Origin: Bacillota bacterium
GTDB lineage: Bacteria > Bacillota_I > Bacilli_A > Erysipelotrichales > Erysipelotrichaceae
DNA: 64,000 nt
Direction of reading: 5' to 3'
Assembly: GCA_023388995.1 (NCBI GenBank)
Contig: JAEWFD010000004.1
Coordinates: forward strand, 1 to 64,000
Below the pieces are notes generated by a model that saw only the letters and a list, made by a program, of their open reading frames with translations, was not told the origin of the DNA and did no database searches. Every line of letters starts with the position of its first letter. Position 1 is the stretch's first letter. The translations under genes and the position numbers were made by a program. Positions 8,787-17,546 of this stretch are shown piece after piece.

Positions 8787-11261
8787 CTATTTTACAAAAC
8801 GACAATTTCGACTGTAAAATTGATCAATAAATTTTTTAACTAATTCAATTTTGCCAATATCATAAACTGATTCCTTGTTTTCTAATATCCACAAATGAAT
8901 TGCCTTACCAATTGCATATGAAATTTCATTCATATCATCTGAATTAAAATTATTTCTCGATACATTTGGAACAATATCAGAATCATTCACATTAATGGCC
9001 ATTCCATCAATATAAAGCCCTCCCACCATGAATGGAATCGTGACCATTGCATCAGACACTCTAACACTTTTATTATATATTATTTGATCCTTTCTCCCAA
9101 AAAAATTTCTATTTCCGTGATAATCAACTATATAACTTAATACAGTTTCAGAATTTGTTTGAATGAATCTCTTTTTTACTTTGGTGATACTCACTGGTAA
9201 TTCTTCAGGATAGTCAAATTCTAAAGCAAAATCATCTATCGTGTAATCACCAACAATAAAATCATTTTCTATTAGTCCTTCATTAAGTATATCCTTTTCA
9301 TCTGCAACAATAATCATTACGAAATGTTCTAATTTTGTAATCATATCATCAAATTCTGCTTGATAACTCGCGATCTCTTTTAGTACACTAACATCTGAAA
9401 AATACGATCTTTCAATAGTAGGAATGCTTACGTATGAGAGTTCACCAGCAGCATTAATAAAATCTTTGATAGGTATATCTTCATCACTAGAAAATATGTT
9501 TCCATCTCGATAAGCATACACCGTATTCCCAACATCAAAGACTGATTCATAAAAATTGATACTATCAGTATTCATTCTTACAAAAAACATCTATATTATT
9601 AAGATAATTGCTCAAACAAATAGGTTTATCAAATATCTGTTCTAATTTTGGTAAATTTAAATTAATAGTCCTTTTATCAACTATGTTAAGAATTTCCATC
9701 CGTACATCTTGAAATAAAAATTTTGACTCAAGAAATTCTATTATTTTATCTTCCGATTCAAAGAATTTCATAAATGAATTATAATCCAGCGAAATTTATG
9801 TCTTATTTTCTTTTAAATCACTTATTTTATAGTTAATGTATTCATCATTGTTATTCAACTTAATATGATGACTCTTTGTTTCCTTATATGATTTTGTTTC
9901 AATATCAACATTATTTGAAAGCATAAAACAGGATAAAAAGCCAATTCCATAACGTCCTATAGGAGAATATTTGTTTCCTTGAAATAAATAATCATTTGAT
10001 TTGTAATACGACTTGCCAATTGTAAAGAAATAATTTTTAAGAACATTACCAGTCATACCAATTCCATTATCCAGCACTTTAACTTTATTCACATTTTTAT
10101 CCAATATTATTTTTATTCGTGGCGTATAATCATCAACTTTATAGTTATCATCACTATCTTCTATTTCTTTCTTGCATAAGCAAGCATCAACTGCGTTTTG
10201 AATTAATTCTCTTAAACCATATCTTTTATCACCATAAATATTTTCCCCCATCAACAAATGAGATATCGCTTTATAATCTAAGTTAATTTTGTAATCAACA
10301 TTTTCGAACCCTTTTGTTTCAATATTATTTCGCACAAAATTTTCGAGTCGTAATTTATAATAATCAAATTTAAAACTTGATGAAAAATAAATGGCTTTTG
10401 ATAACTCATCATTAAGCATATTAATATAATCTCAAATTTTCCTATATAGTTCTATATCTGCGCATTCGCCATAAAACCTTACGCTCTTTTTCCCATTTGA
10501 CTCGGTAAAAATTTTTTCATAGTTTTTTACGATATAATGTTGTCTCCACTCCTTATCACCATACTTATTTAAATCAACAAACTTATATAGATATTGCTGA
10601 GTTCTTTTATCATCTAAGTCTAACAAATCACCCAATCTAAGTAGTAGCGCAATAAATTGTGCATTAATAGAGTAGTTGCCAATATAATCATCATCTTTTA
10701 AATTTTTCTTATCCATAAGCCATTCAAAATCTTCATTATGAGCCTGACATATTTTCGCAACTATGGAAGGAAACACTTTGTAATGTAGAATTACTCAATC
10801 CAAAAATAGTGTGTAAATTAGAATTGGATTCAATAAATTGCTTTGACAGAAAACCATGAATTGGACGGATATACTCTTGTAAAGCAAGTTTTTCACTATT
10901 ATATTTTTTTAGTAACATATTATAATCCCAATTTTTTATATTATTTTCGAATTTATTAGATTTAATTTTTTCAATATCAGCATCACTAACGACCATTCCT
11001 ATATCATGTAAAATGCAACACTGAACATAACAAATAATTCCACTGAACTAAGTTTATTACAATCAGATGCAAGTTCAAACATATAATCGCTACTGCAAGT
11101 GAATGGTCTATACCATGCCCTGTGTAGTTAGAAAAAACTACATTAGCTTTCGGTAGGAAATCAGAGCAAAAGGTGAATATTTTTTGAATTTCGCAAATAA
11201 ATGTAGAGTTATGATTTTTTATCAATTCAATGTATATTTTATTTTTTTCTAATGTCAGCAT
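8787..11261 (-). pseudogene. Decayed HD-domain / GHKL (HSP90-like) ATPase gene
   Basis: One ancestral gene of about 820 codons is now split over six overlapping or abutting frames (11261-11004, 10996-10736, 10776-10432, 10419-9796, 9771-9565, 9590-8787). The 5' part keeps an HD-type metal site: GHGIDHS near 11110, and, read across a frameshift, LHDIGM near 11010. The middle keeps a GHKL ATP-binding fold: RELIQNAVDAC (N box), DNGIGM and GRYGIGF. The first ATG still has a GGGGAT site. At least five frame disruptions make it a pseudogene unless the assembly is very poor here. Stand-alone HD-GHKL proteins occur in defence-type loci; the function of this one is unknown. Confidence 0.8.
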
Positions 11262-11441
11262 TCTATTATCCCCAACTATTCTACCAATTCTTATTTAAGC
11301 GATTTGTCATTTCACGTCATCATAAACTTTGCTAATTAGTAATCAAATGTAGTATATCATAAATTAAATGACTACCACCATTTATTAAAAAAATTATACT
11401 TAATATATTCTTTACAAACACTGAGATTCCGAGAATAAAGA

Positions 11442-11550
11442 TTTAATGAATACCCGAAACTGCTAGAAGCTTACTTTCCACAAATTCTACAGTTTAAGAA
11501 CAACGCAAATGATCCGATCTCTTTAAAGCAGAAATCGAATCATTTTTTTA
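11442..11550 (+). mobile_element. Relic of an IS66 transposase 3' end with hairpin
   Basis: The plus strand reads FNEYPKLLEAYFPQ...LQF in one frame. At DNA level it clearly resembles the end of the IS66 relic at 30165-30293 (shared blocks ending in CTACAGTTT). An imperfect hairpin at 11509-11518/11534-11543 followed by seven T is probably the element's or its gene's terminator. No plus-strand gene uses it now. The rest of the 11262-11610 gap shows only AT-rich sequence. Confidence 0.45.
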
Positions 11551-11610
11551 TATATTTTCTTAGTTAATACTTATAGCTTATACCATAAATTTAATCATAT
11601 AAATAATAAA

Positions 11611-12744
11611 TCAGTTACAAAATTCAATAACAATATTCGCAATACTAACAATATCCTCTTTAGTTAGATGCAAATGCAAAGGGAGAGTAATAATTCTATT
11701 CGACAATCGATGTGCATTCGGGCATGTTCCATGATCATATGCATACATATCATATTCAGTATTATCACGATAATGAACACCTGCATAAACTTCGTTTTGC
11801 GCAAGCTTATCAAGCAGACCATCTCTATCATTCACCTCTATTTCATAAATATGAAAAGATGCCTCATCCTTATTGGGTGTATCTATAATTCTAATATCTT
11901 TATGTCCGGATAACAGACTATCGTAAACAGAGGCCAGCTCTCTTCTGTAAATATTATCCTCATCAAGATATTTAAGTTGTACCAAAGCAATTGCTGCCAT
12001 GATTGAGTTTCCATGGTCCTTATATCCTAAATAATCAACATCATATTTCCATTTATAAGTTCCTTGGTTACCAGTTCTCGCATAGGTATCTTTGTTAATA
12101 CCCAGCCAAGTCAATTTGCGGCAAATTTCATCATGTTTAGCATCTTTAAAACAGATCATTCCACTATCAGCCGTCGGTAAATTTTTAACTGCTTGATAAG
12201 AATAAACGGCAACATCTACACCTTCCCATGTTCCTGGGCAAACACCATCAACTTTAGTTCCAGACATATGTGCCGCATCTAAAATCAACTTCAGTCCAAA
12301 TTTCTTACAAAGTTCAATAATTTCTTTCAATCTTCCTACACGTCCGCCATATCCTACAAACATAACAGCTCGTGTTTTACTATTAATTTTCTTCTCAACA
12401 TCTCTTGGATTTAAGCATAAGTACTCATCGACATCAGCAAATCTAGGAACCAATTTTTCGTATAATATTGCATGATTGGTTGAAACAAATGTGATTGGTG
12501 TCGTGATAATTTCGTCACCTTCATTCCATCCATTTTCTTTCTTGAGAATCTCAACTGCTAAATGCAGTCCTACGGTTGCTGAATTCAAAAAATGTGCATG
12601 TTGATGTCCCGTATAATTCTTCCATTGGTTTTCAAATTCGATCGTTTTGAATCCCATCCCTGTCCATCCTAATTCTAAACACTCGCGGATTTCAGTTAAA
12701 CACTCATCAACATGAAACTTTGGTTTTAAAACTTGTATCGCCAT
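11611..12744 (-). CDS. DegT/DnrJ/EryC1-type sugar aminotransferase
   Basis: 377 residues, normal length for the DegT/DnrJ/EryC1/StrS family of PLP-dependent transaminases on nucleotide-activated sugars. The PLP Lys is visible at about K187 (YSYQAVKNLPTADSGM) and the pyridine-binding Asp at about D156 (ILDAAH). It would convert a keto-sugar nucleotide to an amino sugar. It is the last gene of a tight four-gene group (phosphoesterase, epimerase, ATP-grasp, aminotransferase) with a one-base gap from the gene before, so it is probably translationally coupled. Its exact sugar substrate cannot be read from sequence. AAGGAAGG precedes the ATG. Confidence 0.85.
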   Translation of the reverse strand: MAIQVLKPKFHVDECLTEIRECLELGWTGMGFKTIEFENQWKNYTGHQHAHFLNSATVGLHLAVEILKKENGWNEGDEIITTPITFVSTNHAILYEKLVPRFADVDEYLCLNPRDVEKKINSKTRAVMFVGYGGRVGRLKEIIELCKKFGLKLILDAAHMSGTKVDGVCPGTWEGVDVAVYSYQAVKNLPTADSGMICFKDAKHDEICRKLTWLGINKDTYARTGNQGTYKWKYDVDYLGYKDHGNSIMAAIALVQLKYLDEDNIYRRELASVYDSLLSGHKDIRIIDTPNKDEASFHIYEIEVNDRDGLLDKLAQNEVYAGVHYRDNTEYDMYAYDHGTCPNAHRLSNRIITLPLHLHLTKEDIVSIANIVIEFCN

Positions 12745-12745
12745 T

Positions 12746-13771
12746 TTAGATACCTTCCTTTTCTATTACATTTCCAATCTGAGGTAAGTCTGATTTGTCA
12801 AAGTAGCATTCATGCCAATATCTCATAAACATACCTTCTCTCCAATTATTCAAATCAATTGGCAAATCAAATAAATAGTTATCAATTACTTTTTCCACTG
12901 AGTTATATCCATAATATGCTCTCACACACTCCGTGCTTGAAAATCTGGTATTTATTTCAAATGGTATTGCTTTACCATTAACTATACGTAATTGCACATT
13001 TATTGCACCCTCTGGTTTAAGACATTCACAAATAAGTTCAGATACAGCAATTGCTGCATCATTTCTAATAACCTCTCCGCTAATAGACATCCCAAAGCCT
13101 AGTTCACGACACATTGATATTGTTCCTACGACTCTACCCGACTTATCACAAAATGATTCAACAGTAAACTCTTGCTCACTATCTAAATACTCCTGAAGAA
13201 CAATTTGTTCAGCGTCTGCAAATTTAAAATCAAATAATTCTTTTCTACTATTAATTTTGTATATATTTCTAGATGCTGAGGCTGTTCTTGGCTTCATAAA
13301 AAATGGGTAACCTTTACTTTTTTCTAGCTGTTCATAGTCATTAAATAATACTGTTTCAGGAAAAGGAATATTATTTTCTTTAAAATAAAGATATGTTTTA
13401 TATTTATCAGTCCCGATATCAATAACCTCTGGTCTAGATAAAAAAACAATCGCCCCCGTCTTTTCTTTAATTAACTGAGAAGCATTAGATAATGCATATA
13501 TTTCGTGTTCTGTTCCAGAAAAAATACCATCAACTTTTTCCTTTTTACAAATTTCAATTATTTTTGGAATATATCCTGAATCCCTTGCAATCGGAACAAT
13601 GTACCGACCAGTTACTTTATCTGACATAAAATAACCGGCTCCAAATTGTTCACTATTAGTAATTATCAAACTCAATTCATCTCCATACTTAGACATTAGC
13701 AATGCTTTCATTACACTTTGTCCCATTGTACTACCTGCTCCAGTAATTAAAATCGTTAGCTTTTTATTCAT
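12746..13771 (-). CDS. ATP-grasp enzyme (carbamoyl-phosphate-synthase-like)
   Basis: 341 residues. An N-terminal Rossmann-like part (ILITGAGSTMGQSV) is followed by an ATP-grasp domain: PFFMKPRTASASRNIY (phosphate-binding Lys region), IVLQEYLDSEQEFTVESF and a metal-binding PFEINTRFSST near the C-terminus. Such enzymes join a carboxylate to an amine or thiol through an acyl-phosphate. Next to a sugar aminotransferase it could acylate or aminoacylate the amino sugar; that is inference. It overlaps the upstream epimerase by eight bases and has a GGAG site. Confidence 0.8.
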   Translation of the reverse strand: MNKKLTILITGAGSTMGQSVMKALLMSKYGDELSLIITNSEQFGAGYFMSDKVTGRYIVPIARDSGYIPKIIEICKKEKVDGIFSGTEHEIYALSNASQLIKEKTGAIVFLSRPEVIDIGTDKYKTYLYFKENNIPFPETVLFNDYEQLEKSKGYPFFMKPRTASASRNIYKINSRKELFDFKFADAEQIVLQEYLDSEQEFTVESFCDKSGRVVGTISMCRELGFGMSISGEVIRNDAAIAVSELICECLKPEGAINVQLRIVNGKAIPFEINTRFSSTECVRAYYGYNSVEKVIDNYLFDLPIDLNNWREGMFMRYWHECYFDKSDLPQIGNVIEKEGI

Positions 13772-14615
13772 TTATATCTCCTTTTAGAAGCTTTCTAAGG
13801 CCCTGCTCTAGTGTATATTTTACAGTAAACCCAGTATCAGATAGCTTTCGAATATTAAGAACAACCGTTGAGGTATCTTCATCTTCTAAAGTCTTATACT
13901 GTATATCTAATTTATTTTCATAAATACTATTAGCTATGTTTAATAATTGCTCTACGGTCGTACCTACTCCAGTACCAAGGTTATATTCTCCTTCTAAACA
14001 ATTTGTTGCAATATGTATTAACCCATCTGCAACATCTTCAACATATATATAGTCCCGTTTCCGCTTACCTTGTCCATGCATTACTAACGGTTTATTATTC
14101 GCAATACTATACACAATTGTTTTCATGAGATTTCCATGTCTTTGACCAGGACCGTAAACATCCGCTACCCTAACATTCGCAAAATTTAGATTGTGGAATC
14201 CACAAAAATCACTAACTATTAACTCACCGACATATTTTGATAAACCATATATATTAGTCCAATTGGGCTGCAGTTTATCCGTTTCTTCAAATTCTTCTTT
14301 GTTTGATCCATAAACATTATTACTTGAAACAAATGTGAAATGGCTAACTTTCTTTTCGATACAAACCATTAACAAATTATATAATCCCCAAATGTTTATA
14401 TTAAAAAGTTCATTACTTTTATCATTTGAAACACTACCCGCCAAATGAATTACATGCGAAATATTTTCCATTTCCCAATATTTTCTAATACTACTCAAAT
14501 TGTCATAATCAAAAGAGTCTCTTGTAGCTATTACAAAATCAATATTTAACTCAGATAGTCGATTACTAACAAAATGACCTATATAACCATTAGCCCCTGT
14601 TAAAAGTATCTTCAT
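13764..14615 (-). CDS. NAD-dependent sugar-nucleotide epimerase/dehydratase
   Basis: 283 residues of the extended short-chain dehydrogenase family. The NAD motif GANGYIG is at residues 7-13, with catalytic S98 (VSSNNVYG), Y123 and K127 (YGLSK). It acts on an NDP-sugar. The locus has rfbA, rfbB and rfbC but no recognisable rfbD, so this could supply the missing reductase-type step, although its sequence is more typical of 4-epimerases/dehydratases. It overlaps the metallophosphoesterase gene by 26 bases; ATG 14615 has a GAGGAG site inside the upstream gene. Confidence 0.85.
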   Translation of the reverse strand: MKILLTGANGYIGHFVSNRLSELNIDFVIATRDSFDYDNLSSIRKYWEMENISHVIHLAGSVSNDKSNELFNINIWGLYNLLMVCIEKKVSHFTFVSSNNVYGSNKEEFEETDKLQPNWTNIYGLSKYVGELIVSDFCGFHNLNFANVRVADVYGPGQRHGNLMKTIVYSIANNKPLVMHGQGKRKRDYIYVEDVADGLIHIATNCLEGEYNLGTGVGTTVEQLLNIANSIYENKLDIQYKTLEDEDTSTVVLNIRKLSDTGFTVKYTLEQGLRKLLKGDINE

Positions 14616-15378
14616 AAAATTTTCTCCTCTCTGGCTCCCTTATTAAGTAGTTTGCTATATCTATGTTTCCAATTGTATTTCTTATTTTGGAATATGTCAA
14701 ATAATGATTGTAAGGAATACGCTTTATTTCAAGCATTTTCATATTATCTTTTATTTTAAAAATAGCATAAGAAGCATCCGTTTTGCTATCTCGCTGTTGT
14801 CCCACACTCCCAACATTAATATAGTAGTTTATATCTTCTTTCAATACTAATGAAGTCGTCTCTAGGATTGCATTATCTTTGACATAATTCGATCCCTTTT
14901 CTGTAATTCGGGGTCTATGTGTGTGCCCATAGAAAGATACCTGATTAATACTATTAGAAAACGACCCTAAAATATCAGCAAGATTGTTTAAATAAGGATA
15001 GAACCCTTTAGACAATGGTGCAGAATGATAGAAACTGCAACCACTTAATACTAGTTCTTCTCTAAATTTCTCAATAAAAGGTTTGTATTCATTGCTAAGT
15101 ATATTCTTAGTCCATAAAGCAGACTGCTTAGCAATATCGCTGCAATTCTCTATTCCAATATTCCCTAACCATATATCTTCATGATTTCCCTTTAAGAAAT
15201 ATATATTTTTTAGTTCCATAAGTTTCGAAATGCATTGATTGGGATCCGGGCCATACCCAATAATATCACCCAAGCATATAATAACATCTGGATTATCAAT
15301 TTTTAACGATAATAAAACGCTTTCTAAAGCTTCTAGATTTCCATGGATATCAGACAAAATTGCTAATGTTTGCTGCAT
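14590..15378 (-). CDS. Calcineurin-like metallophosphoesterase (YfcE type)
   Basis: 262 residues with the full metal-site series: SDIHGN near residue 9, GDIIGYGPDP, GNHED and GHTHRP. This is the small YfcE/MJ0936-like phosphodiesterase/phosphatase group. In a sugar-nucleotide operon it may remove a phosphate or release a sugar from a phosphorylated intermediate, but that is inference. GGGGGAG precedes the ATG. It lies 16 bases after the exporter ATPase gene. Confidence 0.8.
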   Translation of the reverse strand: MQQTLAILSDIHGNLEALESVLLSLKIDNPDVIICLGDIIGYGPDPNQCISKLMELKNIYFLKGNHEDIWLGNIGIENCSDIAKQSALWTKNILSNEYKPFIEKFREELVLSGCSFYHSAPLSKGFYPYLNNLADILGSFSNSINQVSFYGHTHRPRITEKGSNYVKDNAILETTSLVLKEDINYYINVGSVGQQRDSKTDASYAIFKIKDNMKMLEIKRIPYNHYLTYSKIRNTIGNIDIANYLIREPERRKFYEDTFNRG

Positions 15379-15393
15379 AAATCTCCCCCATAT

Positions 15394-16134
15394 CTATTTA
15401 TTTTTAATAGATGATATGTATGCCTTTGTTACTACATCGGGTGATCCATCCATCAATAATTGTCCTCTTTCAAACCACAAACAACGATTACATAAATTTA
15501 CAGCAGTATCCATGCTATGAGTTACCAAAATCATGATTTTAGCTTCATCCATCATTCGCCTCATCCTAGAATTAGCTTTATCAATAAACGCAGCATCTCC
15601 AGCTGACAACGCTTCATCAAGTAATAATATATCAGGATTTATTGATGTCGAAACAGAAAATGCCAAACGAATAAACATACCCGTAGAATAATATTTTACA
15701 GGCATATTTAAAAATTCTCCAAGTTCTGAAAACTCACCTATTTCTTTCATTTTGCTTCGGATACTCAAAGGAGTTTCCCCTAACATAAGGCCTCTGAGAT
15801 AAATATTATCCCACCCAGTTTGTTCCATTTCAAAACCTGTAGCAAACTCAAATAAGCTAGAAATTCTACCCTCAACAATAAGACTTCCTGATGTCGGATG
15901 ATAGATACCTGAAATCATTTTTAAAAATGTACTCTTGCCTGCACCATTGTGCCCAATAATTGCAACTCTTTCTGAATCATTAATTGTAAAATTAAAATTT
16001 TTAATCGCATGAACAGCTCCATTTTTATGATAGTCATTAAATTTATTACTTCCGGGAATTAGTATTTCCTTTATTCGTTTCTGACGTTGGGTCTGGAAAA
16101 CTAAATTCACACTATTTAACCTAATTAAACTCAT
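15394..16134 (-). CDS. Polysaccharide ABC exporter ATP-binding protein (TagH/Wzt type)
   Basis: 246 residues. Walker A GHNGAGKS, a YSTGM-type signature (VKYYSTGMFIRLAFS) and Walker B ILLLDEALSAGD identify the TagH/RfbB/Wzt ATPase of polysaccharide or teichoic-acid export. The GDAAF segment after Walker B is typical of the group. There is no C-terminal carbohydrate-binding domain, so chain selection by Wzt-type capping is unlikely. I chose ATG 16134 for its GAGGG site; the GTG four codons upstream overlaps the permease end. It pairs with the permease at 16143-16928. Confidence 0.88.
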   Translation of the reverse strand: MSLIRLNSVNLVFQTQRQKRIKEILIPGSNKFNDYHKNGAVHAIKNFNFTINDSERVAIIGHNGAGKSTFLKMISGIYHPTSGSLIVEGRISSLFEFATGFEMEQTGWDNIYLRGLMLGETPLSIRSKMKEIGEFSELGEFLNMPVKYYSTGMFIRLAFSVSTSINPDILLLDEALSAGDAAFIDKANSRMRRMMDEAKIMILVTHSMDTAVNLCNRCLWFERGQLLMDGSPDVVTKAYISSIKNK

Positions 16135-16142
16135 AATTTCCC

Positions 16143-16928
16143 TCACAATTTGTATGCAATGACATTTTTATATTTCATTACTATTTTAATGCTAGTCAAG
16201 AAAGTCAATAATGATATTATAATTGCAACTAAATAAATCTGTAAACTTGGGATTTCAATCCCAATCATAGGCATTCTTACAATTTCCAACATATAATAAA
16301 ATGGATTTAACAATACGATCCATTTCCCGCCCTTGTTTATTAGTTCATTGACAGGAAAAATAATAGGAGTAACATAAAACAATCCTTGCAAAATTAACGA
16401 CTGGAAAGGTTGATAATCTCTCAAATGCAATGTTATGATAGAAGTTACATTTGCTAACCCCAAAGCAAATATAAACACTATAAATAACCCAGGAATTACA
16501 AGCAGCATCTTTGGCCCAAACAATGTTGGCTCTAAGAATAGATAAATCGCAAAATATGTAATAATACTATACAACAAGTTTACAAAGTTTGTCATCGCAG
16601 TGCGTAATGGAAAAATCTGTGCACTAACTGTTGACTGCTTTATATACCCTTCTGCCGCTATAAATGAATATGTACCACTTTCAGCTGTACCTGCTATAAA
16701 ATTCCACGGATTTAGACCTGCAAAAAGTAATGGAATTAAAACTTCTGGGTCAGTTGAAAACAATAAAGAATATACTGCACCAATAATAATAGCAAGACCT
16801 AATGGTGTTATAATTGACCACGCAATTCCCAATATTGAACGTCTATACTTTTGAATCAAGTCTCTATTTACTAAACTAAATAAAATATATTTATTTTTAA
16901 AGATACCGTTAAAATAATCATTAATCAC
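16143..16928 (-). CDS. Polysaccharide ABC exporter permease (TagG/Wzm type)
   Basis: 261 residues with six membrane helices and the ABC-2 family pattern: a cytoplasmic N-terminus DLIQKYRRSILGIAWSIITPL, then LNPWNF and NPFYYMLEIVRMPM. It forms the channel that exports the lipid-linked glycan made by the upstream enzymes. It starts with GTG behind a GGTG/GGAAG stretch and directly precedes its ATPase. Confidence 0.88.
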   Translation of the reverse strand: MINDYFNGIFKNKYILFSLVNRDLIQKYRRSILGIAWSIITPLGLAIIIGAVYSLLFSTDPEVLIPLLFAGLNPWNFIAGTAESGTYSFIAAEGYIKQSTVSAQIFPLRTAMTNFVNLLYSIITYFAIYLFLEPTLFGPKMLLVIPGLFIVFIFALGLANVTSIITLHLRDYQPFQSLILQGLFYVTPIIFPVNELINKGGKWIVLLNPFYYMLEIVRMPMIGIEIPSLQIYLVAIIISLLTFLTSIKIVMKYKNVIAYKL

Positions 16929-16952
16929 ATTTTCACCAGCTTCCTTTACAAA

Positions 16953-17516
16953 CTATAAATCATACTTTGGAGATTTTTGAGCAATAAAAAGTATAGAAGA
17001 AATCCAATAAATCATATTCATCGCAACAATACGCGATACCGAAAAATCAATTATACTTTCATTAAATATGATAGTAATATCTTTAAGCAGCAGTCCCTCA
17101 TCATTTCCTAAATCAATTCTGAAATTCCTAACATGCTTGTTAATATTATATACGCCCATTTTCATAAACCCATTATCAAAATGAATGAATCTTAATTCTT
17201 CTTTAGTATCTGGTTCTACTGATTCTGTATAAAAAAAATCAATATATGGCACTCTATGCTCTGAGTCAATTTTAATAATAACATTTTTCACAGTCAAGTT
17301 TAATTCATGAAAATATATAATTGGGTCAGCCTGACTAACTATATCTCCTTCTATATTCGTCACCCAATTTATTAGTTCAATATTTTCTTTAGCAAAAATA
17401 ACTTTTTTTGGAGTATTAAATAATATATAATACACAAAATCATAATTAAAATAAATTAGCTCAAATAATATTGAGAAAAAAAATACGATAATAACTTTGA
17501 TTAACTGATTCTTCAT
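16953..17516 (-). CDS. Small membrane-associated protein of the glycan locus, unknown
   Basis: 187 residues: a hydrophobic N-terminal helix (about 5-22), an exported-type domain with beta-rich character, and a hydrophobic stretch near the C-terminus (about 163-178). It resembles a short version of the N-terminal region of large membrane proteins found in surface-glycan loci, but I do not recognise a family. It lies between a large glycosyltransferase and the exporter genes in the same direction. Confidence 0.55.
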   Translation of the reverse strand: MKNQLIKVIIVFFFSILFELIYFNYDFVYYILFNTPKKVIFAKENIELINWVTNIEGDIVSQADPIIYFHELNLTVKNVIIKIDSEHRVPYIDFFYTESVEPDTKEELRFIHFDNGFMKMGVYNINKHVRNFRIDLGNDEGLLLKDITIIFNESIIDFSVSRIVAMNMIYWISSILFIAQKSPKYDL

Positions 17517-17546
17517 TAAGTAACCATCAATATCCTTTCTATATTA

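Noticed and set aside
8787..10419. Separate small genes in the HD-GHKL region
   Set aside because: Adjacent frames carry consecutive parts of one protein family, so a single broken gene explains them better.
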